Under the pieces are notes generated by a model. That model did not search any database. It worked only from the letters and a program-made list of their open reading frames with translations, and was not told the origin of the DNA. From NCBI GenBank assembly GCA_025149285.1, contig CP102274.1, positions 20,001-84,000 of the forward strand: DNA of 64,000 nucleotides, read 5' to 3'. The DNA is from Hungatella hathewayi. Its GTDB lineage: Bacteria; Bacillota; Clostridia; Lachnospirales; Lachnospiraceae. The translations under genes and the position numbers were made by a program. Of this stretch, positions 19,040 through 27,200 are shown one piece after another. Positions within the stretch are counted from its first letter, which is position 1. Every line of letters starts with the position of its first letter.

Positions 19040-19766
19040 GCTAAAAAGTGATGAACGGCTTGATGATTTACAGAGGAATGGTTATCAGATCATTCAGAAG
19101 AAGAACGGGTTCTGTTTTGGTATGGATGCAGTGCTTTTGTCAGGCTTTGCGAGGGTGAAGCAAGGGGAGAAGGCCATTGATCTGGGAACCGGAACAGGGA
19201 TTATCCCGATTCTTCTGGAAGCGAAATATGAAGGCGAACATTATACGGGGCTGGAGATTCAGGATGAGATGGCGGACATGGCCGCGCGCAGTGTGGCGCT
19301 CAATCACTTAGAAGAGAAGGTCTCGATCGTAAAAGGTGATATCAAGGAAGCCAGCCGGTTGTTTGGTGCGGCTTCCTTTGACGTGGTGACATCGAATCCG
19401 CCCTATATGAACGATGCCCATGGACTGAAAAATCCGGACCTGCCAAAGGCGATTTCCCGGCATGAAGTGCTCTGCACACTGGATGATGTGACGAGGGAGG
19501 CCGCGAGACTGCTGCGGCCGGGCGGGAGATTTTATATGGTGCACAGGCCGCACCGGCTGATTGAGATTATTACCGCACTTACGAAGTATAAGCTGGAGCC
19601 GAAGCGGATGAAGATGGTTCATCCGTTTGTGGAGAAGGACGCCAATATGGTTCTGATCGAGGCTGTACGCGGAGGAAAATCCATGATTAAGGTGGAGGCG
19701 CCGATTGTGGTTTATCAGGAGCCGGGGGTATATACGCAGGAGATTTATGACATTTATGGGTATTGA
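19029..19766 (+). CDS. trmN6: tRNA1(Val) (adenine(37)-N6)-methyltransferase-like
   Basis: A 245-aa class I SAM-dependent methyltransferase. The SAM motif is DLGTGTGIIP near residue 48 and the catalytic NPPY is in TSNPPYMND near 122, the signature of N6-adenine and related amino-methyltransferases. It corresponds to YabB/TrmN of Bacillus by position after ricT; yabA is absent between them. It overlaps ricT by 11 bp, so the two are coupled. The substrate is inferred from family and context. Confidence 0.88.
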   Translation: MIIELKSDERLDDLQRNGYQIIQKKNGFCFGMDAVLLSGFARVKQGEKAIDLGTGTGIIPILLEAKYEGEHYTGLEIQDEMADMAARSVALNHLEEKVSIVKGDIKEASRLFGAASFDVVTSNPPYMNDAHGLKNPDLPKAISRHEVLCTLDDVTREAARLLRPGGRFYMVHRPHRLIEIITALTKYKLEPKRMKMVHPFVEKDANMVLIEAVRGGKSMIKVEAPIVVYQEPGVYTQEIYDIYGY

Positions 19767-19801
19767 AGGGCTGGATTAGTGGGGCTGGTAAAGCTATTAT
19801 A

Positions 19802-20674
19802 ATGGAAAAGTTGGTTAAGCAGATGGAAAATCAGAAAACAGGAAAGCTGTATTTATGTGCGACGCCCATTGGTAATTTAGATGATATTACTTTACGGGTT
19901 TTGAATACATTAAAGGAAGTGGATTTGATTGCGGCGGAGGACACCCGGCACAGCATTAAGCTGTTAAACCACTTTCATATTAAGACGCCTATGACAAGTT
20001 ATCATGAATATAATAAAGTGGACAAGGCTAAGTATCTGGTGGAGCAGATGAAAAATGGGGTTTCGATTGCATTGATTACAGATGCGGGAACGCCCGGGAT
20101 CTCTGATCCAGGCGAAGAACTGGTGAGACAGTGCTATGAGGCGGGAGTACCGCTTACATCTCTGCCTGGGCCAGCGGCCTGTATCACGGCTCTGACGATA
20201 TCGGGACTGGCTACAAGGCGTTTTTGCTTTGAGGCATTTCTCCCTTCGGATAAGAAGGAAAAACAGTGGATTCTGGAGGAACTGAAACGGGAGACGAGAA
20301 CCATTATTCTATATGAAGCGCCTCACCGGCTGGTCAGAACGCTGGAGGAGCTGAGGGAGGCCCTGGGAAACAGGAGAATTACGATATGCCGGGAATTGAC
20401 GAAACGGTATGAAACGGCATTTCAGACTACGTTTGAAGAGGCACTGGCGGTCTATGAGACTGAGGAGCCGAGAGGCGAGTGCGTTGTTGTAATCGAAGGA
20501 AAGAGCATCAGTGAAATCAGGGAAGAGCGGATGAAAACGTTTGAGGAGATGTCTTTGGAAGAACATATGGAGTTGTATGAGAAACAGGGAATAGAGCGAA
20601 AAGAAGCCATGCGCATGGTGGCAAAGGACCGGGGAATCAGTAAAAGGGATGTCTATCAGCAGCTGATGAAGTAA
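19802..20674 (+). CDS. rsmI: 16S rRNA (cytidine(1402)-2'-O)-methyltransferase
   Basis: A 290-aa SAM-dependent tetrapyrrole-methylase-fold enzyme that 2'-O-methylates C1402 in the ribosomal P site with RsmH. Family motifs are visible: LCATPIGNLDD, AAEDTRHS, DAGTPGISDPG and LPGPAA. The start is uncertain; ATG 19802 is chosen, ATG 19823 also gives a normal length, and an upstream TTG at 19763 would overlap trmN6 without a ribosome site. It is the last gene of the holB block and is followed by a terminator. Confidence 0.9.
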   Translation: MEKLVKQMENQKTGKLYLCATPIGNLDDITLRVLNTLKEVDLIAAEDTRHSIKLLNHFHIKTPMTSYHEYNKVDKAKYLVEQMKNGVSIALITDAGTPGISDPGEELVRQCYEAGVPLTSLPGPAACITALTISGLATRRFCFEAFLPSDKKEKQWILEELKRETRTIILYEAPHRLVRTLEELREALGNRRITICRELTKRYETAFQTTFEEALAVYETEEPRGECVVVIEGKSISEIREERMKTFEEMSLEEHMELYEKQGIERKEAMRMVAKDRGISKRDVYQQLMK

Positions 20675-20709
20675 AAGGGGATCATGGAACTGCTGGTTTC
20701 GTATAAAGG

Positions 20710-20734
20710 GCCGGATCGAGAAGATCCGGCTTTT
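20710..20734 (+). terminator. Rho-independent terminator after rsmI
   Basis: A perfect 8-bp stem GCCGGATC/GATCCGGC (20710-20717 and 20723-20730) with loop GAGAA and TTTT. It closes the holB-rsmI operon. Confidence 0.88.
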
Positions 20735-20768
20735 CATATATTGGTCAGATGGTGCAATACCGTTGTAT

Positions 20769-21191
20769 CTAGCGAAGCAGAGGAAGATATCCTGTCAGCT
20801 TATTCACGGTTTTTTTTGGTCCACAGATTGCAATTCCGAGATAGGTAAATGATTTTTCCTCGGTGGCAGCGGCCTTATCGATAAATTCATCATAAGTCTT
20901 ACAGCTCTGTGCCGTATCGGAGAAATCTACCACGGTCAGATCAGCGTATTCCGGACGGTAAAGCTGTTCCCTCAATTCCCGTATCTTCGCACCGTCAGCC
21001 TTCAAAACAGGTACCGGAAACTGAATGATTCCCCGGTGGGAGCAGCCGGTCTTGTCCGTGACGTCAGGTCCCACGGTATCCGGCATCTCTTTGCCAAGCG
21101 TGATTCCCATAATTCCGGCCGTGTTGGCGATCAGGCCGGCGGGGAGTGTCTCATCGATGACCATTACACATTTTTCATTCTGCAAATCCAT
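20769..21191 (-). CDS. DUF2000 family protein
   Basis: A 140-aa soluble protein resembling DUF2000, which has a peptidyl-tRNA hydrolase 2-like fold. The sequence starts with an acidic stretch (VMVIDETLPAGLIANTAGI), and GITLGK follows, both typical of the family. The biochemical role is unknown. GGAAG lies upstream of the ATG on the minus strand. It points away from the downstream Rpn-like gene's start, in the same direction. It is not part of the holB operon. Confidence 0.72.
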   Translation of the reverse strand: MDLQNEKCVMVIDETLPAGLIANTAGIMGITLGKEMPDTVGPDVTDKTGCSHRGIIQFPVPVLKADGAKIRELREQLYRPEYADLTVVDFSDTAQSCKTYDEFIDKAAATEEKSFTYLGIAICGPKKTVNKLTGYLPLLR

Positions 21192-21334
21192 TTGTATTAC
21201 TTCCTTTTCTGTTTGTTGCTTTATTTTACCACTTGTCCGGCGAAATTTCTTGAACGATGTGGCATATTGCAGGATACAGAAAAGGGAGATTCCTTATCTG
21301 CAGTCAGGTGTCTCTCTTTTTCCGTAACAGCATT

Positions 21335-22306
21335 TCAGTTTTTCACTTTTTTCCAATCACGGAACCAGCCCCTCACCAGTTCGATATCCTCCTCACACAA
21401 GCCGGCCACATCTTCTTCTGTCATACCCCGTAAATACATATTTTTCGCCATAATCTGCTCCGCCTCTAATTTTCCTTCCAGTCTTCCTTCTATCCTTCCA
21501 TCCTCAATCATTCCCCGTATCGCTTCGCACATGTTGATTTTTTCTCCTTTCTCTCTGTATGTTTCCTTTACTGCTTCCAGTTCCTTCGATCCGGACATCA
21601 CAGTAATTACATCGTATGCATCTTCACTCAGCTGCTCAAAGCTTTCCCGGTGTCCAAACACATAACTGCGCTCTGCTTCCTTATCCCCGGAAAAACCTAT
21701 AAACCCAAATACTTCCCGCAGATCGGTCTGAAAGAGATCGGTATCTTTAAAACGTTTGACCTCCAGAACATGCAGCCTGTAGTTGTTAAACAGATTCTTC
21801 AGACCTTCCGGTATCTCCTCAAAATTGATAAGCGAATACAAATCCCCTGCGCCATCCCACGGTTCTGCACCGTAGTACAGAACGATGGTAAAAATTGCGT
21901 TTAACCGGTCTTCTTTCCGAAAACCGCCGAGAAACTCCCCTCTCGACAGGCCCCTGGCCTTTCGATTCTTTTTCTGGATTCTCCGCATCTGTTCGTCGTA
22001 TCCGGCGGCATCCTCGAGCATGACCCGGACCGGCATCCCATAATGAACCAGGTCCTGATGCTCCAGAGCGATAACCGCAAAGTTCATCCCCATGACTACC
22101 CGCTTTACCGCATCACGGTATTTCTGGACTGCAAACCACTTTCTCACTGTCCCCAAAACACCGGTCACCAAGATATTTTTTTCTAAAATATCTGAGCCGG
22201 ATACCACCTGTTCCCCGGAAAACACGTATCCGTTAATCAGATCCGCATATCGGTCCTCATCTTCAAAATATCTGGCCAGGGCAATATCCTTTTTTCCCAT
22301 ACACAT
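21335..22306 (-). CDS. Rpn family / PD-(D/E)XK nuclease-like protein
   Basis: A 323-aa protein of the recombination-promoting nuclease (RpnC-like) or 'PD-(D/E)XK transposase' type, common in multiple copies in Lachnospiraceae. FAVIALEHQD near 80 fits the nuclease core, and the C-terminus has the family's GR-(I/L)-EG repeat region (DGRIEGRLEGKLEAEQIMAK), likely a coiled coil. No transposon ends are seen next to it. It is preceded by a GGGAG site, with starts at 22306 or 22300. Such proteins are often linked to horizontal transfer or defence, but the function here is inferred. Confidence 0.75.
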   Translation of the reverse strand: MCMGKKDIALARYFEDEDRYADLINGYVFSGEQVVSGSDILEKNILVTGVLGTVRKWFAVQKYRDAVKRVVMGMNFAVIALEHQDLVHYGMPVRVMLEDAAGYDEQMRRIQKKNRKARGLSRGEFLGGFRKEDRLNAIFTIVLYYGAEPWDGAGDLYSLINFEEIPEGLKNLFNNYRLHVLEVKRFKDTDLFQTDLREVFGFIGFSGDKEAERSYVFGHRESFEQLSEDAYDVITVMSGSKELEAVKETYREKGEKINMCEAIRGMIEDGRIEGRLEGKLEAEQIMAKNMYLRGMTEEDVAGLCEEDIELVRGWFRDWKKVKN

Positions 22307-22519
22307 GTACTCCCGCTTTCAATTTTACGCAGGAAGAGAAGAATTCCATACCATAATTATAGAGGGCATCTACGTAAAATACAAGTGTTGGAGCTCTTTT
22401 TACTCTTCCTTTTGTTATTATTTACTTTTAATAGTTTTACGTTGCTTTGGATTTCATTGGCGAAGTGCCGGAATTATTTCAATCTACATTTTGAACCCTT
22501 ATATCATTCAAAATGACAC

Positions 22520-22538
22520 AGCAGCTTTGCTGCTTTTT
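22520..22538 (+). terminator. Terminator-like hairpin
   Basis: AGCAGC (22520-22525), loop TTT, GCTGCT (22529-22534), then a T-run. It is a short perfect stem in the 737-bp non-coding stretch 22307-23043. No plus-strand gene precedes it directly, so it could end a small RNA or be a relic. Confidence 0.45.
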
Positions 22539-22568
22539 ATCCGGTGCCGGATAGTCTTGACCTCATGT

Positions 22569-22653
22569 CAGTGGGGTTTATATGTCCACCACTGCCGATA
22601 AGTTTGCTTTTGGCGATTCAGCCCTCCACCTGTAGCGGTGGGGGAATCCTCGC
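22569..22653 (+). mobile_element. IS200/IS605-like right end or omega-RNA-like relic
   Basis: Two hairpins in tandem. CAGTGG/CCACTG (22569-22574 and 22589-22594) is followed by a larger one in which GCGATTC (22613-22619) pairs with GAATC..CGC (22644-22653) around CCACC/GGTGG (22626-22641). The layout GATTC-CCxCCACC-loop-GGTGGGGG-AATCCTCGC resembles the end of IS200/IS605 tnpB elements, where the guide RNA scaffold is encoded. No tnpA or tnpB frame lies within the window, so it would be a solo end. The assignment is from memory of such ends and needs a search. Confidence 0.4.
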
Positions 22654-22837
22654 TTATTTTGTTGAAAAAATTAGATAAAAACGAAATAACTTCAGGGTGT
22701 GACTGAATACATCAATTTACAATATATAATACTTCATTTTAGAGTGAAAAGCAAGAGAAATTGATTTTTTTAACTAAAATAGCCTCTGCTTATGCCCGAA
22801 ACCGGAACAGGAATGGCCGGGGAAAGCGCCAGAGCCA

Positions 22838-22895
22838 AAGTGGGCGGTGAGGTGCCGGGCTGACCTGGAATAGTAGTAATCCGCAGCCGCTACTC
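22838..22895 (+). repeat. Dispersed repeat copy 2 (TGAGGYGCCGGGCTG family)
   Basis: TGAGGTGCCGGGCTG (22848-22862) matches copy 1 at 16952-16966 except for one base. AGTAG/CTACT arms enclose the 13-nt loop TAATCCGCAGCCG, which has the same length and spacing as in copy 1 though the stem differs. It lies about 12 bp upstream of the fabH promoter. Confidence 0.45.
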
Positions 22896-22906
22896 AAAAA
22901 TTTTTC

Positions 22907-22951
22907 TTGACAAACGAATTGGGATTGTATAGAATTGGTTTGAATATCAAA
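22907..22951 (+). promoter_or_regulatory. fab operon promoter with FabT-like operator
   Basis: TTGACA (22907-22912), a 17-bp spacer, TAGAAT (22930-22935). At 22939-22951, over the likely start, lies TTTGAATATCAAA, a perfect TTTGA/TCAAA inverted repeat with 3-bp centre. It matches the published FabT (MarR-family) operator pattern ATTTGACTATCAAATT from streptococci. Confidence 0.75.
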
Positions 22952-23043
22952 ATATTTGAAACGAAAAATATCAGAGACAGGTGAAAACCACGGGTTTTCC
23001 CATTTACCTGGATGTGTGTATCACAGCACGAATGGGGGAAATT

Positions 23044-24009
23044 ATGACGACTAGAATTATAGGAACAGGTTCGGCTGTGCCGAAACAGGTGGTAACTAAT
23101 GACGATCTGGCAAAGATCGTGGATACCAGCGACGAATGGATCAGGCCGAGAACCGGAATCCGGGAAAGACGGATTGCAGCGGCGGAATCGGGAACGACCG
23201 ATCTGGCAGCAGAGGCGGCGAGAATGGCGATTGAGCAGTCCGGGATTAAGCCCGAAGAGCTGGACATTATCGTACTTGCGACTTCCTCGGGTGACTGCTG
23301 TTTTCCAAATGGTGCCTGCGAGGTACAGGCCGCGGTCGGCGCGGTCAATGCGGTGGCGTTTGATATAAGTGCTGCGTGTTCGGGATTTGTTTTTGCATTA
23401 AACACGGTACATAGCTTTCTGTCTGCGGGGATCTACCGGACGGGGCTTGTGATCGGAGCGGATACACTCAGTAAACTGGTGGACTGGAATGACCGGAGCA
23501 CCTGCGTTCTCTTCGGAGACGGGGCGGGAGCGGCTGTCGTAAGGGCAGAGGACACCGGAGTCATAGGACTGACTATGGGGGCGGACGGAACGAAAGGCGA
23601 TGTTTTAAAATGCGGCGGACGCACTACGGGAAATTTCCTGACAGGAAAGAAACCGGAATTAGGCTATATGTCCATGGATGGCCAGGAAGTTTTCAGATTT
23701 GCGGTTAAGACCGTACCGGAGGCGATCAAAAAGACACTTGCCGGAAGCGGAACCGAATTAGAGGAAATTAAATATTTTATTCTGCATCAGTCCAATTACC
23801 GGATTTCCGAATCCATAGCGAAAAGACTTAAATTACCGATGGATAAGTTTCCAGCGAATTTAGAGCGGTATGGTAATACTTCCGGAGCGTCGGTGCCCAT
23901 CCTTTTAGATGAGCTGAACCGCGAAGGAAAATTGAAGCCGGGCGATAAATTGCTTTTAGCCGGTTTTGGTGCAGGGTTAACCTGGGGAACCACTCTTCTG
24001 GAGTGGTAA
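23044..24009 (+). CDS. fabH: Beta-ketoacyl-ACP synthase III
   Basis: Starts fatty acid synthesis by condensing acetyl-CoA or a branched acyl-CoA with malonyl-ACP. 321 aa. The catalytic triad is visible at the classical positions: C112 in SAACSGF, H248 in ILHQSN and N278 in GNTSGAS. GGGGGA six bases before ATG 23044 fixes the start; an extended frame from 22981 lies in the leader. It is the first gene of the type II fatty acid operon and is followed by a gap with a second FabT-like operator. Confidence 0.95.
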   Translation: MTTRIIGTGSAVPKQVVTNDDLAKIVDTSDEWIRPRTGIRERRIAAAESGTTDLAAEAARMAIEQSGIKPEELDIIVLATSSGDCCFPNGACEVQAAVGAVNAVAFDISAACSGFVFALNTVHSFLSAGIYRTGLVIGADTLSKLVDWNDRSTCVLFGDGAGAAVVRAEDTGVIGLTMGADGTKGDVLKCGGRTTGNFLTGKKPELGYMSMDGQEVFRFAVKTVPEAIKKTLAGSGTELEEIKYFILHQSNYRISESIAKRLKLPMDKFPANLERYGNTSGASVPILLDELNREGKLKPGDKLLLAGFGAGLTWGTTLLEW

Positions 24010-24022
24010 TTAAAAAGACTAA

Positions 24023-24041
24023 TACTTTGAAAATCAAAGTA
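24023..24041 (+). promoter_or_regulatory. Second FabT-like operator between fabH and acpP
   Basis: TACTTTGA-AAA-TCAAAGTA is a perfect 19-bp inverted repeat with the same TTTGA-N3-TCAAA core as the site at 22939. A weak -35-like TTGAAA lies inside it and A/T-rich -10-like sequence follows, so it may control an internal acpP promoter. Confidence 0.65.
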
Positions 24042-24105
24042 ATTAGATAAATATTAAAAAGATGAATGAAATAAAAGATGGAAAAGTGAAGAGGAGAATG
24101 AAACC

Positions 24106-24339
24106 ATGTTAGAGAAGATGAAAGAAATTATCGCAGAGCAGTTAAATGTAGACGCAGAGGCCGTTACAGCAGAATCTTCCTTTAAAGAGGATTTAGGAGC
24201 AGATTCCCTGGACTTATTCGAACTTGTTATGGCATTGGAGGATGAGTACTCTGTAGAGATCCCTTCTGAAGATTTAGAGAAGCTGACAACTGTAGGTGCG
24301 GTTATGGACTATTTAAAAGCAAAGGGCGTGGAAGGCTGA
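24106..24339 (+). CDS. acpP: Acyl carrier protein
   Basis: A 77-aa acidic helical protein carrying growing acyl chains on phosphopantetheine. The attachment serine is S34 in the [10 protein letters not shown] motif. GAGGAG upstream supports the start. The TGATG overlap with fabK couples translation. Length and motif are typical. Confidence 0.96.
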   Translation: MLEKMKEIIAEQLNVDAEAVTAESSFKEDLGADSLDLFELVMALEDEYSVEIPSEDLEKLTTVGAVMDYLKAKGVEG

Positions 24340-25262
24340 TGAAAACCAGAATAACGGAACTTTTAGGAATTAAACACCCGATTATTCAGGGTGGAATGGC
24401 CTGGGTTGCGGAACATCATCTGGCTGCTGCTGTATCGGAAGCCGGCGGGCTGGGACTGATCGGCGGAGCCAATGCTCCGGCCGAAGTGGTCAGAGAAGAG
24501 ATCCGCAAGGCGAAAGCGCTGACAGACAAGCCGATTGGCGTCAATGTCATGCTGCTGAGCCCTCATGCCGATGAGGTGGCAAAGGTTGTTGTGGAAGAAG
24601 GAATCGGTGTGGTAACCACCGGAGCCGGAAACCCGGAGAAGTATATTGAGATGTGGAAGGCTGCCGGAGTTAAAATTATTCCGGTTGTGGCTTCTGTGGC
24701 ACTGGCTAAGAGAATGGAACGGTATGGCGCAGATGCGGTTGTAGCAGAAGGATGTGAATCCGGCGGCCATATCGGCGAGCAGACTACCATGACACTGGTG
24801 CCTCAGGTCGCGGATGCTGTTTCCATACCGGTTATCGCGGCAGGCGGAATTGGAGACGGACGCGGAATTGCGGCGGCATTTATGCTTGGCGCGGAGGCGG
24901 TACAGATCGGCACGAGATTTGTAGTTTCTGACGAGTCCATTGTACATGAGAATTATAAGCAGCGCATTATCAAGGCAAAGGACATCGATTTGGCGGTTAC
25001 GGGACGTTCCCACGGCCATCCGGTCAGATGTTTAAGAAATCAGATGACCAGGGAATACGTAAAGCTGGAGCAGGAAGGCAAGAGCTTCGAGGAACTGGAG
25101 TACTTAACTCTCGGAAAGCTGAGGGAGGCCGTACAGGAGGGCGATATCACAAACGGTACCGTCATGGCAGGCCAGATTGCAGGTATGATCAGCAAGACTC
25201 AGACCTGTAAGGAAATGATTGATGAGATGATGGAACAGGCAGAGAAACTGCTGAACCGCTAA
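24339..25262 (+). CDS. fabK: Enoyl-ACP reductase II (FMN-dependent)
   Basis: Reduces enoyl-ACP in the last step of each elongation cycle; a 307-aa flavoprotein of the nitronate monooxygenase-like TIM-barrel superfamily. Motifs include the N-terminal IKHPIIQGGMAWVA, VAEGCESGGHIGE near 138 and IPVIAAGGIGDG near 168 for flavin and phosphate binding. No FabI lies in the window. It overlaps the acpP stop by one base. This reductase type is not the target of triclosan. Confidence 0.95.
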   Translation: MKTRITELLGIKHPIIQGGMAWVAEHHLAAAVSEAGGLGLIGGANAPAEVVREEIRKAKALTDKPIGVNVMLLSPHADEVAKVVVEEGIGVVTTGAGNPEKYIEMWKAAGVKIIPVVASVALAKRMERYGADAVVAEGCESGGHIGEQTTMTLVPQVADAVSIPVIAAGGIGDGRGIAAAFMLGAEAVQIGTRFVVSDESIVHENYKQRIIKAKDIDLAVTGRSHGHPVRCLRNQMTREYVKLEQEGKSFEELEYLTLGKLREAVQEGDITNGTVMAGQIAGMISKTQTCKEMIDEMMEQAEKLLNR

Positions 25263-25367
25263 TTAAAAACGGCGGAACGGACATGGAAACTGCCGGTCAG
25301 GTAAGTGAAAATGATGGTACGGATCAGAAACTGCCGGACCAGCAATTGAAAAAAGGAGTTACGGATT

Positions 25368-26285
25368 ATGAGCAAGACTGCATTTATTTTCCCGGGACAG
25401 GGTGCACAGTACTGTGGAATGGGCCAGGATTTTTACGAGAATACAAAGACTGGAAAAGCGATCTTTGACATGGCGTCAGAGCTGCTTGGATTTTCTGTGC
25501 CGGAGCTGTGCTTTGAGAAGAACGACAGGCTGGATATCACGGAATACACACAGGCCGCCATGGTAACTGCCAGCATCGCCATGATGCGTGTTCTGGAAGA
25601 GACAAAAGGCGTGAGGCCGGATGTGGCTGCAGGACTGAGCCTGGGAGAATACCCTGCACTTGCTGCCGCGGGCGTGATGAGCGACGCGGATGCGATCCGT
25701 ACCGTAAGACAGAGAGGAATCCTCATGCAGGAGGCGGTTCCGGTGGGAATCGGAGCCATGGCCGCCATCCTGGCACTGGATGCATCTAAAATAGAAGAGG
25801 TATTAAGCGGTATTGACGATGTTTCCATCGCCAACTATAACTGTCCGGGCCAGATCGTCATATCGGGACGGAAAGAGGCTGTGGAAGAGGCTAATGCAAA
25901 GCTGCTGGAGGCGGGAGCAAAGCGTGCCGTCATGTTAAATGTCAGCGGACCATTTCATTCCGCCATGCTCGCGGAAGCCGGCAGAAAGCTGGGTCAGGTA
26001 CTGGCCGGTGTGACGATCCATACTCCGGTTATTCCGTATGTCGCCAACGTTACGGCTCAGTACGTGACGAAGGCAGAGGATGTGAGACCGCTTTTAGAGA
26101 AACAGGTGTCTTCCTCCGTCAGATGGCAGCAGAGCGTGGAAGCCATGCTGCAGGATGGAGTGGACACATTTATAGAAATCGGGCCGGGAAAGACACTGGC
26201 CGGGTTTATGAGAAAGATAACAAGAGATGTAAAAGTCATTAATATAGAAAAACTCGAAGATATTGGGAGGATGCCGGAATGTTAG
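25368..26285 (+). CDS. fabD: Malonyl-CoA:ACP transacylase
   Basis: Loads malonyl groups onto ACP. 305 aa. The catalytic serine S91 is in GLSLGEY and the histidine H197 in [15 protein letters not shown] near the N-terminus is the family signature. AAAGGAG precedes ATG 25368. The 105-bp gap after fabK holds no gene. It overlaps fabG by 7 bp. Confidence 0.96.
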   Translation: MSKTAFIFPGQGAQYCGMGQDFYENTKTGKAIFDMASELLGFSVPELCFEKNDRLDITEYTQAAMVTASIAMMRVLEETKGVRPDVAAGLSLGEYPALAAAGVMSDADAIRTVRQRGILMQEAVPVGIGAMAAILALDASKIEEVLSGIDDVSIANYNCPGQIVISGRKEAVEEANAKLLEAGAKRAVMLNVSGPFHSAMLAEAGRKLGQVLAGVTIHTPVIPYVANVTAQYVTKAEDVRPLLEKQVSSSVRWQQSVEAMLQDGVDTFIEIGPGKTLAGFMRKITRDVKVINIEKLEDIGRMPEC

Positions 26286-27019
26286 AAGGAAAAACAGCTG
26301 TTGTGACCGGTGCCGGAAGAGGAATCGGGCGGGCGATCGCGCTTCGTCTGGCTGCGGAAGGCGCGACCGTCATTGTAAATTATAATGGTTCCGCGAAACG
26401 TGCGGAAGAGGTAGTAAATGAGATTACGGCAGGCGGGGGGAAAGCGGAAGCGATCCAGTGCAGCGTATCTGATTTCGAAAGCGTTGCGGCCATGATGGAC
26501 GGCGTCATTAAGAAGTATGGCTCCATTGATATTCTGGTAAATAACGCCGGAATTACAAAGGATAACCTTCTGATGAAAATGTCGGAAGAGGATTTTGACG
26601 CAGTGATCGATACCAATTTGAAGGGCGTGTTTAACTGCATGAAGCATGTGGCACGGCAGATGATTAAGCAGAGAGGCGGCAGAATCATCAATATTTCTTC
26701 CGTTTCCGGTGTGCTCGGCAATGCGGGGCAGGCCAATTACTGTGCGGCCAAGGCCGGTGTGATCGGACTGACAAAATCCTTTGCCAGGGAAGTGGCCAGC
26801 AGGGGAATTACGGTGAATGCGGTGGCTCCCGGATTTATTGAGACGGAAATGACGGAGGTTCTGTCCGATGCGGTTAAGGCAGGAGCGACAGAACAGATCC
26901 CGATGAAACATTTTGGAACCACTGAGGATATTGCCGGTGCGGTAGCATTTTTGGCATCCGGTGCGGCTGGCTACATTACCGGACAGGTGATCTGCGTGGA
27001 CGGCGGAATGGCGATGTAA
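26279..27019 (+). CDS. fabG: 3-oxoacyl-ACP reductase
   Basis: A short-chain dehydrogenase, 246 aa, reducing beta-ketoacyl-ACP with NADPH. The cofactor motif is [10 protein letters not shown] near residue 10, NNAG lies near 87, and the catalytic Ser-Tyr-Lys includes Y154 and K158 in ANYCAAK. It overlaps the fabD end by 7 bp, with GGGAGG upstream. The structured element at 27030 begins 10 bp after its stop. Confidence 0.96.
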   Translation: MLEGKTAVVTGAGRGIGRAIALRLAAEGATVIVNYNGSAKRAEEVVNEITAGGGKAEAIQCSVSDFESVAAMMDGVIKKYGSIDILVNNAGITKDNLLMKMSEEDFDAVIDTNLKGVFNCMKHVARQMIKQRGGRIINISSVSGVLGNAGQANYCAAKAGVIGLTKSFAREVASRGITVNAVAPGFIETEMTEVLSDAVKAGATEQIPMKHFGTTEDIAGAVAFLASGAAGYITGQVICVDGGMAM

Positions 27020-27029
27020 CGTAACTATT

Positions 27030-27166
27030 CGGCAGTGCGTCAGGTTGTACGGAAATGTGTGTTACAAGCTCGCATGTATAAGCACATTTCCGTACAATCT
27101 GACATAGGGCGGAACGCCCGAGCTTCTTGTTTTCATGTATTTTGAAAACAAGAAGATGCACGGTAG
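27030..27166 (+). ncRNA. Structured intergenic element E1 (conserved loops, variable stems)
   Basis: Lies between fabG and fabF. A closing helix (GTGC 27035-27038 with GCAC 27158-27161) encloses three hairpins. P2 has a 21-bp stem (27039-27059 with 27083-27103, one G-T) and a loop containing CAAGCTCGCATGTAT. P3 is GGGCG-GAA-CGCCC (27107-27119). P4 has a 13-bp stem (27123-27135 with 27143-27155). The second element at 30800 has the same plan and loop blocks but unrelated stem sequences. It could be a cis-acting RNA or a dispersed repeat; no known riboswitch class is recognised. Confidence 0.6.
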
Positions 27167-27200
27167 GGCGAGAGTTATAATGTAATAAGGAGAGAGCGAT

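Noticed and set aside
21335..22306. Rpn-like gene as part of a complete transposon
   Set aside because: No terminal inverted repeats, target duplications or other transposon genes are visible around it.
22800..22900. Possible cobalamin-type riboswitch upstream of fabH
   Set aside because: It has G/C-rich blocks and hairpins but no B12 box; the core is shared with 16952, so a repeat is the simpler reading.
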